From Pandoraea horticolens (GTDB lineage: Bacteria; Pseudomonadota; Gammaproteobacteria; Burkholderiales; Burkholderiaceae), in assembly GCF_902459555.1 (NCBI RefSeq), contig NZ_CABPSM010000008.1, positions 1 to 64,000 on the forward strand: a stretch of 64,000 nucleotides of DNA. Direction: 5' to 3'. A program made the position numbers and the translations under genes. The notes beneath the pieces were generated by a model. It did not search any database, was not told where the DNA came from, and was given only the letters and a program-made list of their open reading frames with translations. Positions 29,219 through 38,911 of the stretch are shown piece by piece. How positions within the stretch are numbered: the first letter of the stretch is position 1; each line of letters begins with the position of its first letter.

Positions 29219-29806
29219 ATGCTGCTGATGATCGACAACTACGACTCGTTTACCTACAACATCGTCCAGTACTTCGGTGAATTGGGCGAAGACGTGCGGG
29301 TCTTTCGTAACGACGAAATCACTCTCGACGCCATCGCGGCACTCGCCCCCGACCGCATCTGCCTCTCGCCCGGCCCCAGCTGCCCGGCCAACGCGGGTAT
29401 CACGCTCGACGTGCTCAAGCGCTTCTCCGGCGAAATTCCGATTCTTGGTGTCTGCCTCGGCCATCAGGCCATCGGCGAAGCCTTCGGCGGCAAGGTCATC
29501 CGCGCCCAGCAAATCATGCACGGCAAGGTGAGCGAGATCGAAACCACGCAACAAGGCGTGTTCGAGAATCTGCCCAGACGCTTTACCGTCACGCGCTATC
29601 ACTCACTGGCGATCGAGCGCGCTTCGCTGCCCGACTGCCTCGAAGTCACCGCGTGGACGGACGACGGCGAGATCATGGGCGTGCGCCACAAGACGCTCGA
29701 CGTTGAAGGCGTGCAATTCCACCCCGAGTCGATTCTGTCGGAACACGGCCACGACGTGCTGCGCAACTTCCTGCAAGCCGCCCCGCGCGTGGCCCAAGCG
29801 GCCTGA
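29219..29806 (+). CDS. trpG: Anthranilate synthase component II (glutamine amidotransferase)
   Basis: This 195-residue class I amidotransferase begins [19 protein letters not shown]. It has [11 protein letters not shown], the nucleophile Cys79 in [15 protein letters not shown], and the His-Glu pair in VQFHPESI. It supplies ammonia to TrpE and may also serve 4-amino-4-deoxychorismate synthesis as PabA. AGGGACC precedes the ATG. It is the first gene of trpG-trpD-trpC and is separated from trpE by 15.6 kb. Confidence 0.95.
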   Translation: MLLMIDNYDSFTYNIVQYFGELGEDVRVFRNDEITLDAIAALAPDRICLSPGPSCPANAGITLDVLKRFSGEIPILGVCLGHQAIGEAFGGKVIRAQQIMHGKVSEIETTQQGVFENLPRRFTVTRYHSLAIERASLPDCLEVTAWTDDGEIMGVRHKTLDVEGVQFHPESILSEHGHDVLRNFLQAAPRVAQAA

Positions 29807-29848
29807 GCCCCTCTGCATTGGAAGAACCGACAGAAGAGAGAGACCACA

Positions 29849-30877
29849 ATGATTACCCCGCAAGAAGCCCTGCAGCGCACCATCGAACACCGTGAAATCT
29901 TCCACGACGAGATGCTGCACCTGATGCGCCTCATCATGAAGGGCGAGATTTCCCCGGTCATGTCCGCCGCCATCATCACCGGCCTGCGCGTGAAGAAGGA
30001 AACCATCGGCGAAATCGCCGCCGCCGCCCAGGTCATGCGCGAGTTCGCGAATCACGTCGAAGCACCGGCCGATGAGCATTTCGTCGATATCGTGGGCACC
30101 GGCGGCGACGTGTCGCATACGTTCAACATTTCCACCGCCTCGATGTTCGTCGCCGCAGGCGCCGGCGCAAAGGTCGCCAAGCACGGCAACCGCGGCGTGA
30201 GTTCGAAGTCGGGCAGCGCCGACGTGCTCGAAGCGCTCGGCGTCAACATCATGCTCTCGCCCGAACAGGTGGCCGAGTGTTTGCGCGACGTCGGCATCGG
30301 CTTCATGTTCGCGCCGAACCATCATCCGGCCATGAAGAACGTTGCCGCCGTCCGCAAGGAAATGGGCGTGCGCACGATCTTCAATATCCTCGGACCACTC
30401 ACGAATCCGGCGGGAGCCCCCAACCAGTTGATGGGCGTGTTTCACCCCGATCTGGTCGGTATCCAGGTTCGCGTGATGGAGCGTCTGGGCGCCGAACACG
30501 TGTTGGTGGTCTACGGCAAAGACGGCATGGACGAAGTGTCGCTCGGTGCCGCCACGCTGGTCGGCGAACTCAAGGACGGCAAGGTCACCGAGTACGAAAT
30601 TCATCCGGAGGACTTCGGCCTGCAGATGATGAGCAACCGTAGCCTGAAGGTCGGCAGCGCCGAGGAATCAAAGACGATGCTGATCGAGGCACTTGAGAAC
30701 AAGGCAGGCACGGCCCGCGAGATCGTGGCGCTCAACGCCGGTACCGCGCTGTATGCCGCCAACCGCGCAGCATCGATCAGCGACGGCATCGCGATGGCAC
30801 GCGAATCGATCGCCAGCGGCGCGGCACGCGCGAAGCTCGATGCCTTCGTCACATTCACGCAGCGATACAAGGCCTGA
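29849..30877 (+). CDS. trpD: Anthranilate phosphoribosyltransferase
   Basis: This 342-residue enzyme joins anthranilate to PRPP. It contains [17 protein letters not shown] (the PRPP loop), [36 protein letters not shown] and the DE metal-binding region in GMDEVSLG. It is of normal family length. AGAGAGA precedes the start. It lies 42 bp after trpG and 70 bp before trpC. Confidence 0.95.
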   Translation: MITPQEALQRTIEHREIFHDEMLHLMRLIMKGEISPVMSAAIITGLRVKKETIGEIAAAAQVMREFANHVEAPADEHFVDIVGTGGDVSHTFNISTASMFVAAGAGAKVAKHGNRGVSSKSGSADVLEALGVNIMLSPEQVAECLRDVGIGFMFAPNHHPAMKNVAAVRKEMGVRTIFNILGPLTNPAGAPNQLMGVFHPDLVGIQVRVMERLGAEHVLVVYGKDGMDEVSLGAATLVGELKDGKVTEYEIHPEDFGLQMMSNRSLKVGSAEESKTMLIEALENKAGTAREIVALNAGTALYAANRAASISDGIAMARESIASGAARAKLDAFVTFTQRYKA

Positions 30878-30947
30878 AGTTCGACACGACCACGGCGGGC
30901 TCCGATCACGCCCGCCCCTTTCCGTAGCCCCCGAATCATCCATCGAT

Positions 30948-31760
30948 ATGTCTACCGTTCTCGACAAGATCCTGGCCGTGAAGGCCGAAGAAGTCGCGGC
31001 TGCAAAGCGCGTGCGCGACCTCGCCAGCCTGCGCCGCGATGCCGAAGCTACTGTCGGCGACAGCGCGCTGCATACGCGCGATTTCGTGGGCGCGCTGCGC
31101 ACGAAGATCGACGGCGGTCTGCCCGGCGTGATCGCGGAGATCAAGAAGGCCAGCCCGTCCAAGGGCGTGATTCGCGAGCACTTCGTCCCGCCCCAGATCG
31201 CCGAGTCGTATCAGCAAGGCGGCGCCGCCTGTCTGTCGGTACTGACCGACAAGCAGTTCTTTCAGGGCGCGCCCGAGTATCTGAAGGCGACGCGCGCCGC
31301 CTGCGATCTGCCCGTGCTGCGCAAGGACTTCATGATCGACGCCTATCAGGTCTACGAGGCGCGCGACATGGGTGCCGACTGCATTCTGCTCATCGCCGCC
31401 GCGCTGGAACTGGCCCATATGCGCGACCTTGAAGCGCAGGCCCACGATCTGGGCATGGCGGTGCTCGTCGAAGTGCACAACGGCCGTGAACTGGACGCAG
31501 GGCTCGAGTTGAGCACGCCGCTGCTGGGCATCAACAATCGCAACCTGCACAACTTCGAAGTGTCGCTCGACACGACGCTCGGCCTGCTCAAACACATTCC
31601 GGACGATCGTCTGGTCGTCACGGAGTCGGGTATCCTGTCGCGTGACGACGTGACGCGCATGCGCGCGGCCAACGTCAATGCCTTTCTCGTCGGCGAAGCC
31701 TTCATGCGCGCGCCCGAGCCGGGCGATGCACTCGCCACGCTGTTCGACATGCCCCGCTGA
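30948..31760 (+). CDS. trpC: Indole-3-glycerol phosphate synthase
   Basis: This 270-residue single-function TIM barrel has [55 protein letters not shown]-type core segments, [13 protein letters not shown] and VTESGI, which carry the catalytic lysines, glutamates and the phosphate site. It closes the ring to indole-3-glycerol phosphate. The start MSTVLDKIL at 30948 matches the family; an upstream in-frame extension overlapping trpD is not supported. Confidence 0.95.
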   Translation: MSTVLDKILAVKAEEVAAAKRVRDLASLRRDAEATVGDSALHTRDFVGALRTKIDGGLPGVIAEIKKASPSKGVIREHFVPPQIAESYQQGGAACLSVLTDKQFFQGAPEYLKATRAACDLPVLRKDFMIDAYQVYEARDMGADCILLIAAALELAHMRDLEAQAHDLGMAVLVEVHNGRELDAGLELSTPLLGINNRNLHNFEVSLDTTLGLLKHIPDDRLVVTESGILSRDDVTRMRAANVNAFLVGEAFMRAPEPGDALATLFDMPR

Positions 31761-31901
31761 CGCGCTACCCCTCGTCACCCAGGCGATCGATGGCCCAGTG
31801 TCCCTCACGGGATACCGTCCAAGCGCCGGCAAGGCACATCGCTCCCGGCCGGTGTTGCGGCGCACGGCGCGCACGGCGTCCCCCCTCAAAGGAGCGGCCC
31901 G

Positions 31902-32597
31902 ATGGCCATCGAACGCGAACTCAAACTTGCTCTTCCGGGCGACTTGCCCGCCGCACGCGCCGACGCGCTGATCTCCCATCTCGACCGCCTGCCCGGAGCC
32001 GAAGCCCGTGGCGAGCGTCATCTCGTCAATCGCTACTTCGACACGCCGTCGCTCGCTCTCGCCAGCGCCAAGGCCGCGCTGCGGCTGCGTTTTGTGGCAC
32101 GCGACGGCCACGCCGGGCAATGGTTGCAAACGCTCAAGTCGGTCGGCGAAGCGCGCGACGGATTGCATGTGCGTCACGAATGGGAACAAGCGGTGCAAGG
32201 CGAAGCACTCGAACTCCCGAAACTGATCGCCGCTTGCGACGTGCCCGCCACCGCCGGCTTGTTGCGCACCGAAGGTGCAAACGTCGTCGCGCAGTTCGAG
32301 ACGAATTTCGTGCGGCGCCTGTGGCGCTATATCGCAGGTGACGGCACGGCCGTGGAGATTGCTTTCGATCGTGGCGAAGTCGCCGTCGAGGCCGATGGCA
32401 AGCGTCACACGGCGCCGCTCATCGAAGTCGAACTGGAATTGCTCGACGTGCCGGACGATGACCGCGAAGACCAGGGCGAACGCATTCTCCACGCGCTTGC
32501 CCAGAATTTGCGCGACGTGTTGCCCGAGTTGCAAAGCGACAACGTGAGCAAGGCGCAACGCGGCTATCGTCTGCGGCAAGCGGTACTCGGCCGCTGA
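31902..32597 (+). CDS. CYTH-domain inorganic triphosphatase-like protein
   Basis: This 231-residue CYTH (triphosphate tunnel) domain protein carries the ExExK signature near the start (IERELKL), then RYFDTPSLALASAKAALRLR and paired charged strands. The last residues run to a helical end without the CHAD domain found in E. coli YgiF. Members hydrolyse tripolyphosphate or act on ThTP; the substrate here is not known. AAAGGAG precedes the ATG. It lies between trpC and ung, as in related genomes. Confidence 0.82.
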   Translation: MAIERELKLALPGDLPAARADALISHLDRLPGAEARGERHLVNRYFDTPSLALASAKAALRLRFVARDGHAGQWLQTLKSVGEARDGLHVRHEWEQAVQGEALELPKLIAACDVPATAGLLRTEGANVVAQFETNFVRRLWRYIAGDGTAVEIAFDRGEVAVEADGKRHTAPLIEVELELLDVPDDDREDQGERILHALAQNLRDVLPELQSDNVSKAQRGYRLRQAVLGR

Positions 32598-32672
32598 TCG
32601 CTGCGCGTTGCTGCCCGACATCACAGCTCCTTTCATCGCGCGCCCTTTCGGCTCCTTCGACAGACCTATTGC

Positions 32673-33626
32673 ATGACATCACGCTCACGCACCGCGCTCC
32701 CCCCGGCGAAACACGATGAACAGCAAGGCTCGCTGTTCGACGAACCTGCCTCGGCAGCCAGCGCAGCCGACGCGACATTGCCGGCGCAAACACCGCCCGC
32801 AACGTCCGACGCACCGCAGCGCCGGCGCGGACGTCCGCCGAAGCCGGCATCGACGCCAGTCGCAACCGCCGCCAAACCCGGCACAGACAACGCCAATACC
32901 GCAGGCCCGCTCAAGGGACGTGTAGAAGATCAGTTCGACGCATTGCCCAGCGACTGGAAAACGCTGGTGTCGCCGTTTGTCCGGAGCGAGGCATACGTGC
33001 CGCTATGCCGTTTCGTGGACGCCGAGGTCGCCGCTGGCAAGACCGTCTACCCGGCAGACATCTTCCATGCGCTTCGCATGACGTCGCCCAAGGACGTCAA
33101 GGTCGTCATCCTCGGGCAAGACCCGTATCACGGCGACGATCACGGCATCGCGCAGGCGCATGGCATGGCGTTCTCGGTGCAACGCGGCGTGCGCGTGCCG
33201 CCTTCGCTGCGCAACATCTACAAGGAAATCGAGCGCGATCTCGGAATCCCCGCCCCGTCGCACGGCAATCTCGACGCCTGGGCGAAACAGGGTGTGCTGC
33301 TGCTCAACACCACCCTGACGGTGGAAGCCGCCAACGCGGCGAGTCACGCGAAGCCGTTCAAGACCGGCGGATGGCAAGCCTGTACGGACACATTGCTCTC
33401 GGGTCTCGCCACGCAACAAGGTCCGCTGGTTTTTCTCCTGTGGGGAAGCCATGCGCAGGCGAAAGCGCCGTTGCTCGCCGGTCACGGCCATCTGCTGCTC
33501 GAAGCCCCGCACCCGTCCCCCCTCTCGGCGCATCGCGGCTTTCTCGGCTGCGGCCACTTCAGCGCCGCCAACACCTTCCTCGTGCAACACGGCAAGACGC
33601 CCATCGACTGGCGAGTGCCGGATTGA
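32673..33626 (+). CDS. ung: Uracil-DNA glycosylase with N-terminal extension
   Basis: This 317-residue family-1 UNG has the catalytic water-activating loop GQDPYHGDDHGIAQAHGMAF (split here as GQDPYHG and GIAQAHGMAF), the leucine-loop region APHPSPLSAHRGFLGCGHFS and the VFLLWG-type strand. The core begins near residue 90. Before it lies an 85-residue low-complexity extension with QGSLF (residues 18-22), which resembles a beta-clamp-binding motif, and RRRGRPPKP (50-58), an AT-hook. The enzyme removes uracil from DNA. An extension of this kind suggests delivery to replication forks (inference). Confidence 0.93.
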   Translation: MTSRSRTALPPAKHDEQQGSLFDEPASAASAADATLPAQTPPATSDAPQRRRGRPPKPASTPVATAAKPGTDNANTAGPLKGRVEDQFDALPSDWKTLVSPFVRSEAYVPLCRFVDAEVAAGKTVYPADIFHALRMTSPKDVKVVILGQDPYHGDDHGIAQAHGMAFSVQRGVRVPPSLRNIYKEIERDLGIPAPSHGNLDAWAKQGVLLLNTTLTVEAANAASHAKPFKTGGWQACTDTLLSGLATQQGPLVFLLWGSHAQAKAPLLAGHGHLLLEAPHPSPLSAHRGFLGCGHFSAANTFLVQHGKTPIDWRVPD

Positions 33627-33967
33627 GCCGACGCGGGGCTCCCCCGCGCCTGGTGTCATCCTCAATCCCCAATCCCCCATTCCCCGCCAAACGCCCTGTT
33701 GCGACGAACGTGATCGTTGCGGCGATCTCGTTTGCACGCGTGCCGGCGCTTCGTCGCCCAGCCAGTAAAGGCCAGTACGCATCGTCACATTGAATTTCAC
33801 ACTGTGAGATACGCGGCGGCGCGCACACGATCAAGCATTTACAGAAATGTTCCGAAACATTACACTCCCGTTCCGTAATGAGAATCCGTCTCATTATCAA
33901 AAACTATAACCGTGCGTTACCCGGCCTGTGAAGTGTCCGACGGTGACGCCACTGCCGGAACACACGT
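33627..33967 (+). promoter_or_regulatory. Iron-regulated promoter region with Fur box
   Basis: There is no gene in this stretch. At 33876-33898 the sequence reads TAATGAG-AATCCGT-CTCATTATC, a 7-7-7 inverted repeat that matches the GATAATGATAATCATTATC Fur consensus well on the complementary strand. It lies ~70 bp before the TonB-dependent receptor start, as expected for repression when iron is sufficient. Confidence 0.75.
33876..33898. promoter_or_regulatory. Fur box
   Basis: Arms TAATGAG and CTCATTA are perfect inverted repeats around a 7-nt centre, followed by TC. The fit to the Fur consensus and the siderophore-receptor gene next door make this a confident operator. Confidence 0.8.
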
Positions 33968-36241
33968 ATGTCCACCACTTTCCAGACGCGCCAGCGCCTG
34001 CTTGCCTCCGCCTGCGCCCTTGTGGCTGCCGGCAGCTTCACCAGCCTGAACGCTCACGCGCAGACGTCCGTGTCGACGCCGGCCGCATCGTCGGATTCGC
34101 CGGCCAGCGGGCAGACGTCCGCCGCCCCTGCGGTCACACTGCCGACCACGCAGGTCAACGACAACGCGGTGGCGTCGCCCATGCAGACGAAGACACTGCC
34201 GTCGTACAAGTTCGTCGCCCCGCTGCGCGACACGCCCCGTTCGATCACGGTCATCCCGGAAGAACTGATCAAGCAGACGAACGCCACAACGTTTGCCGAC
34301 GCGCTCAAGACCGTGCCGGGCATCACGTTCATCGGTGGCGACGCCGCGGCGAACCCGTCGGCAGACCGCCCCGTCATTCGCGGCTTCGAATCGCGCAACT
34401 CGATCTTCGTCGACGGCATGCGCGACTCGGGCGTGCAGAATCGCGAGACGTTCGCCATCGAGAACATCAGCGTCATCAAGGGTCCGGATTCGGTCTACGC
34501 CGGTCGCGGCGCCGTTGGTGGCAGCATCGACATCACCACCAAAACACCGCGTCTGGAAGACTTCACCAACGCGAGCCTCGGCCTCGGCACCAACAGCTTC
34601 AAGCGTCTGACCATGGACGTGAACCGTCAGGTCAACGATCAGACAGCCGTGCGCCTGAACGTGATGGGCCACGACGCCGATCAGGCCGGCCGCAACAACG
34701 TCTACAGCAAGCGCTGGGGCGTAGCGCCCTCGGTGGCGTTCGGTTTGAATAGCCCGACCACCGTCACGGTCAGCTACTACCACCTGAATTCGTATGACAT
34801 GCCGGACTTCAGCGCACCGTTCCGCTCGGCAGGCGGCACGCCGGACGGCGGCTTCCAGCGCAATCAGTTCTACGGCCTGAACAACCGCGACTATCGCCGC
34901 GGCCAGACCGACACCGGCGAAATCAAGGTCGAGCACCGCATCAACGACACGTGGAAGATCAAGAACACGACCATGGTCGGCCGCGCCACACTCGATTACG
35001 TCGCCACGAACCCGCAGTTCGTCAACGCGAACTCGAACATCATCGCGTTGCAGGCGAAGAGCGGCAAATACGCCACCAACAGCATCGCCAACCAGACCGA
35101 ACTCACGGGCAAGGCCACGCTTCTCGGCTTCGAGCACACGCTCACCGGCGGTGTCGAATTCAGCAACGAGCAAAGCCGCTATGAGGGTTACCTCGTCACG
35201 GACAGTGCGGGCAACAACATCCGTTCGACGAACTCGCTCCCACTGTGCGCCGTGCCCTACAACTGCACGACCCTCGGCAACTGGAATCCGGACACCCCCT
35301 GGACCGGCAGCCTCGCGCTCAACGGCGACAAGGGCTTCCCCGGCGCGGCGACCAACACGCGTACCAACGTGGCATCGGCCTATCTGTTCGACAGCGTGAA
35401 GCTCTCGGATCGCTGGCTCGTCAACGCCGGTGCGCGCGTCGATCGCTTCGATGTGCACGCCGTGCAAGCCGGTGCGCCCGATCTGAAGAATATCTCGAAC
35501 CTGTTCAGCTTCCAGTTGGGTGTGATCTACAAGGTGCTGCCGTCGCTGAGCCTGTATGCGTCGTATGGCACGTCGGCCAACCCGCCGGGCGCAAACAGCG
35601 GCCTGGGCGGCGGTACCGACCAACTCACGACGACGAACAACAACCTCGCGCCGGAGCGTAGCCGCAACATCGAAGTCGGAGCGAAGTGGGACGTGATCGA
35701 TCAGCGTCTGTCGCTGACCGCCGCGCTGTTCCAGACGGACAAGACGAATGCGCGCGTATCGGATGGTCTCGGCGGCACGATCAACGCAGGCAGCCAACGC
35801 GTGCGCGGCGCCGAACTCGGCTGGGCGGGCAGTCTGACGAACCATTGGCGCGTATTCGGCGGTTACTCGTACCTCAATGCGATCACGACGGACGCTGGGC
35901 CGGCAGCCGCCCCGGGCTCGAACGGCCTGCCGATGGTCATGGTGCCGAAGCACAACCTGACGCTGTGGACCGACTACGAAGTCATGCCGAAACTCACCGT
36001 CGGCGCCGGCATGACGCTCTCGAGCCTCACCTACGCGTCGGTGTCCTCAACCACTCGCAAGTGGACGCCGGGTTACGCACGCTTCGACGCCATGGCGACG
36101 TACCGCGTGTCGCGCGCCGTCGATCTGCAATTGAACGTGCAGAACATCTTCGACAAGAAGTACTATGCGAGCGCCTATCCGATCTACGCCACGTGGGCTC
36201 CCGGCCGCACCGCCATGCTGACGCTGAACTTCCATCAGTAA
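33968..36241 (+). CDS. TonB-dependent siderophore receptor, Fiu/catecholate type
   Basis: This 757-residue outer-membrane receptor has a signal peptide ending AHA, a linker, a plug domain (PRSITVIPEELI, RPVIRGFESRNSIFVDGMRD, GPDSVYAGRGAVGGSIDITTK) and a 22-stranded barrel ending in the aromatic terminus LTLNFHQ. The plug is most like Fiu and related receptors for catecholates and monomeric catechols. It takes up ferric siderophore using TonB energy. The Fur box lies upstream and a GC-rich hairpin downstream (36266-36298). No siderophore synthesis genes are nearby. Confidence 0.9.
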   Translation: MSTTFQTRQRLLASACALVAAGSFTSLNAHAQTSVSTPAASSDSPASGQTSAAPAVTLPTTQVNDNAVASPMQTKTLPSYKFVAPLRDTPRSITVIPEELIKQTNATTFADALKTVPGITFIGGDAAANPSADRPVIRGFESRNSIFVDGMRDSGVQNRETFAIENISVIKGPDSVYAGRGAVGGSIDITTKTPRLEDFTNASLGLGTNSFKRLTMDVNRQVNDQTAVRLNVMGHDADQAGRNNVYSKRWGVAPSVAFGLNSPTTVTVSYYHLNSYDMPDFSAPFRSAGGTPDGGFQRNQFYGLNNRDYRRGQTDTGEIKVEHRINDTWKIKNTTMVGRATLDYVATNPQFVNANSNIIALQAKSGKYATNSIANQTELTGKATLLGFEHTLTGGVEFSNEQSRYEGYLVTDSAGNNIRSTNSLPLCAVPYNCTTLGNWNPDTPWTGSLALNGDKGFPGAATNTRTNVASAYLFDSVKLSDRWLVNAGARVDRFDVHAVQAGAPDLKNISNLFSFQLGVIYKVLPSLSLYASYGTSANPPGANSGLGGGTDQLTTTNNNLAPERSRNIEVGAKWDVIDQRLSLTAALFQTDKTNARVSDGLGGTINAGSQRVRGAELGWAGSLTNHWRVFGGYSYLNAITTDAGPAAAPGSNGLPMVMVPKHNLTLWTDYEVMPKLTVGAGMTLSSLTYASVSSTTRKWTPGYARFDAMATYRVSRAVDLQLNVQNIFDKKYYASAYPIYATWAPGRTAMLTLNFHQ

Positions 36242-36265
36242 TCACCTTCGATAAGCCCTGAAGAC

Positions 36266-36298
36266 GGGGAGGCCGGCGATTATGCCGCCCCCCCTTTG
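36266..36298 (+). terminator. Terminator after TonB receptor
   Basis: GGGGAGGCCGGCG and GCCGCCCCCC can fold into an imperfect GC-rich hairpin followed by TTT. The rest of the gap up to 36557 shows no gene; bases 36440-36500 hold a few GC-rich foldbacks. Confidence 0.5.
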
Positions 36299-36557
36299 AC
36301 TTCCGCCCGCCACACCTGCCTCTTTCCGCCCGCCGCGCCCTCATGCCGGGTTGCGCCCCGATGGGTCATAAAACGAACCCTTATTTCAAACGACCGCTTC
36401 ATCCAGGTCTCCTTCCTTGCGTGCTCATGATGCCCGTGCCATGATGGCGCCGCGTTGCCGGTCAAGCGCCGTTCGAGCGCGTCGCATCCCGGCAGTCGGC
36501 AATCAAAAAAGGACGTTTTCTTCACGCAGTTTTGCCTTGTTCGTACGGGGGTTCGAG

Positions 36558-37697
36558 ATGGCAAATCGGGGAGTCGTTGTGACTGCGGGTGTTACCGCCG
36601 CGCGGTCGTTCATCGTGGTTGCCGTCATCGCCACACTCGCGGGATGCGCTACCGTCCAGCTCCGTAGCAAAGACTCGCTGCAGGGTGCCGCCAATGGCTT
36701 CGATGCCGCAGTAAAAGCGTCTCAGGGCGCGCTGGATACCGAACTCAACTCGCGCGCGCGGGTGCGGCGCGCCGAGGCCGTTGAGTACTATGTGCAAACC
36801 CGCCGGGTCAAACCGGGCGAGGTACGTATCTTCGATATCGACGCCGACGACGAACTGGGCTCCTTCGCCCGCTTTGTGTGCGCGGGCACCGACGACTTCG
36901 TGAGTCAACGTGCCGCCATGACCTTCGCCACCACCTATTCCGGTGGCCTCAAACAGGTGCTCGCCGAAGGCGACGACTCGATTGGCGGGCAGTGGGCAAG
37001 ATTTCAGGCACAGCGCAAACCCATAGAAGTCCCCGGCCTGCCGGACGACACCGTGCCGAAAAACGCGGTTCGCGCGTGCGCCAACGACCTGAAAAAGCGC
37101 CTGACGGAATGGAAGGTCCGCCCCTCCACGGAAGTCAGCGCCGAGAGTATTACCGCAGTCGTGCCCGTCGCCATTGCCGCCTACAAGGCGATAGCCACGC
37201 TCTTCCAGACCGGCCTGACGGCATACAACGATCTGGCCGCCAAGGAGCGTTTCGCGAAGTACGTTCACGAGTTCCATCCGAAGTTCGAGACGGTGATGAA
37301 CAACGACTTCAAGGCGTCGACCCTCGCAAGCGCGTGGAACCGCCGTCAGATCGTGTCGTTGCAACGCCCGTTGGCGACGTTCCGCAAGCTGTTGATCACT
37401 CCGGCGAACATCACGCCTGCCGAAGACGACATCCGCATCCGCGAACTCGGCATGCTGGCGAACGAACAACTCGCCGAATACGACGCCCTGCGCGCCAGTC
37501 CGTCGCCGGCGGTGTTGCGTGACAAGCTCGTTGCAGCGGAACAACAACTCGTCACGCTCGTGGGCGACAAGCATGTGTCGATTTCCGATCTGGTCGCCTT
37601 CTTCAAGGAATTGAAGGATGACTTCGACAAAGCGAAGTCGCAATACGCGGCCGTCGACGCCGCTGTACGCAACGTTCCGGAGGCGTGGAAGCAATGA
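36558..37697 (+). CDS. Lipoprotein of unknown function
   Basis: This encodes 379 residues with a signal peptide and lipobox LAGC (Cys about residue 27, followed by ATVQLRSKDS). The mature protein is largely helical, with little low complexity and no motif I recognise. The start at 36558 has GGGGG upstream and places the signal peptide at the N-terminus. Its stop overlaps the next start (ATGA), so it is co-translated with a secreted trypsin-like protease; it could be a partner, inhibitor or substrate presenter for it (inference). Confidence 0.75.
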   Translation: MANRGVVVTAGVTAARSFIVVAVIATLAGCATVQLRSKDSLQGAANGFDAAVKASQGALDTELNSRARVRRAEAVEYYVQTRRVKPGEVRIFDIDADDELGSFARFVCAGTDDFVSQRAAMTFATTYSGGLKQVLAEGDDSIGGQWARFQAQRKPIEVPGLPDDTVPKNAVRACANDLKKRLTEWKVRPSTEVSAESITAVVPVAIAAYKAIATLFQTGLTAYNDLAAKERFAKYVHEFHPKFETVMNNDFKASTLASAWNRRQIVSLQRPLATFRKLLITPANITPAEDDIRIRELGMLANEQLAEYDALRASPSPAVLRDKLVAAEQQLVTLVGDKHVSISDLVAFFKELKDDFDKAKSQYAAVDAAVRNVPEAWKQ

Positions 37698-38911
37698 TTC
37701 GCGTGCCCCATCTGATCGCGGCGAGCCTGCTGATCTCGAGCGCCACGGGTAGCGGCATCGCGCAAACGCAAGCACCGAGCGTGGCCACTCCCGCGACGTC
37801 GCAAGCGTTGCATGAAGCGGAATCCGTCAACGTCAAGGCGCTGCTGCTAAAGCAGGATCAGGCGTTGAAAAAAGAGCAGACGGTGCTGCTCAAAGCCTCT
37901 CAGACATCGCTGGTCGCCGCGCGCGTGCAGGACATCGGGCAAGCGCGCGAGAACATCGCTGCCGCCGCACGCATGCTCGACGGCGAGCCGCCGCGATCGC
38001 TCAAGGATCTGAAAGAGAAAACGGAGACGATCCGGGTCGTCACGCGCCCGGTCTACGGCCTGTGCTCCGGCGCGCCGTGGGCGAATGAACAAATGACCGC
38101 ATGGAGTAGCTGGCGCGACTACATCAACACCGTGTCGACCCCGCTGGCGGCCGTCGCCCGCAGCGTAGGCGTGATCTTCCAGTACTATCAGGCGGATGCC
38201 GGCAGCAAGCCGCGATATATGAGCCTTGGCGCGACAGCGTTCGTCGTGGGCAAGTCGCACGTCATCACCAATCGGCACGTGCTGCAGAACTACGCGTATC
38301 TCGACAGCGCAGGGGCGTGGCGCCTCTATGACAAGCAGGTGCTCGTCGTGTCGTTTCCGTGGGAATACTCGAGTTGTTCCGTGCGCACGACGCCGCGAGA
38401 GGTTCGCGTCGTCGCCATCGAAGCCGTGGGGGGCGATGGCGAGAACGACGACTACGCCATTCTGCGCACGGAAGACAACGCCCTGCCGCCCGCCGCCCCC
38501 ATGGCAGCGAGATTCGATCTGACCGAGGGGTCGCGCGTTGCGGTGATCGGCTATCCGTCGCGTCCGGTCAGTTGCGCGGGGGCGGACGCGAACGACGACT
38601 GCACCTACCTATCCGAACAGCAGATCGATACGATGTTCAAGCTCCCGGACAGCCAGATTCCCTTCCCGGCCGAGCGTCTCGCACCGGGCATGCTGCTGGT
38701 CAACCCCAGCCTCGATCCTCAACAGTTCTCGTACGATTCGTCGACATGGGGCGGCAACTCCGGCTCGCCCGTCGTGCGTCTGTCGGACGGCATGATCGTC
38801 GGACTGCATTACGGTGGCTACGGGGGAGACAACGAGAGAGCGACCTACAACAACGCGATCAAGGTCGACCGCATTCGCAAGGCGCTGGCGGACGCGGGCG
38901 TCACTCAGTGA
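37694..38911 (+). CDS. Secreted trypsin-like serine protease
   Basis: This 405-residue protein has a signal peptide, a ~110-residue helical, charged region (coiled-coil-like, KQDQALKKEQTVLLKAS) and a chymotrypsin-fold domain. The triad is visible: His in VITNRHVL (~194), Asp in NDDYAIL (~253) and Ser in WGGNSGSPVV (~356). It lacks a PDZ domain, so it is not a DegP type. It should act in the periplasm or outside. It overlaps the upstream lipoprotein by 4 bp, and its end overlaps the convergent pirin gene by 11 bp. Confidence 0.85.
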   Translation: MIRVPHLIAASLLISSATGSGIAQTQAPSVATPATSQALHEAESVNVKALLLKQDQALKKEQTVLLKASQTSLVAARVQDIGQARENIAAAARMLDGEPPRSLKDLKEKTETIRVVTRPVYGLCSGAPWANEQMTAWSSWRDYINTVSTPLAAVARSVGVIFQYYQADAGSKPRYMSLGATAFVVGKSHVITNRHVLQNYAYLDSAGAWRLYDKQVLVVSFPWEYSSCSVRTTPREVRVVAIEAVGGDGENDDYAILRTEDNALPPAAPMAARFDLTEGSRVAVIGYPSRPVSCAGADANDDCTYLSEQQIDTMFKLPDSQIPFPAERLAPGMLLVNPSLDPQQFSYDSSTWGGNSGSPVVRLSDGMIVGLHYGGYGGDNERATYNNAIKVDRIRKALADAGVTQ

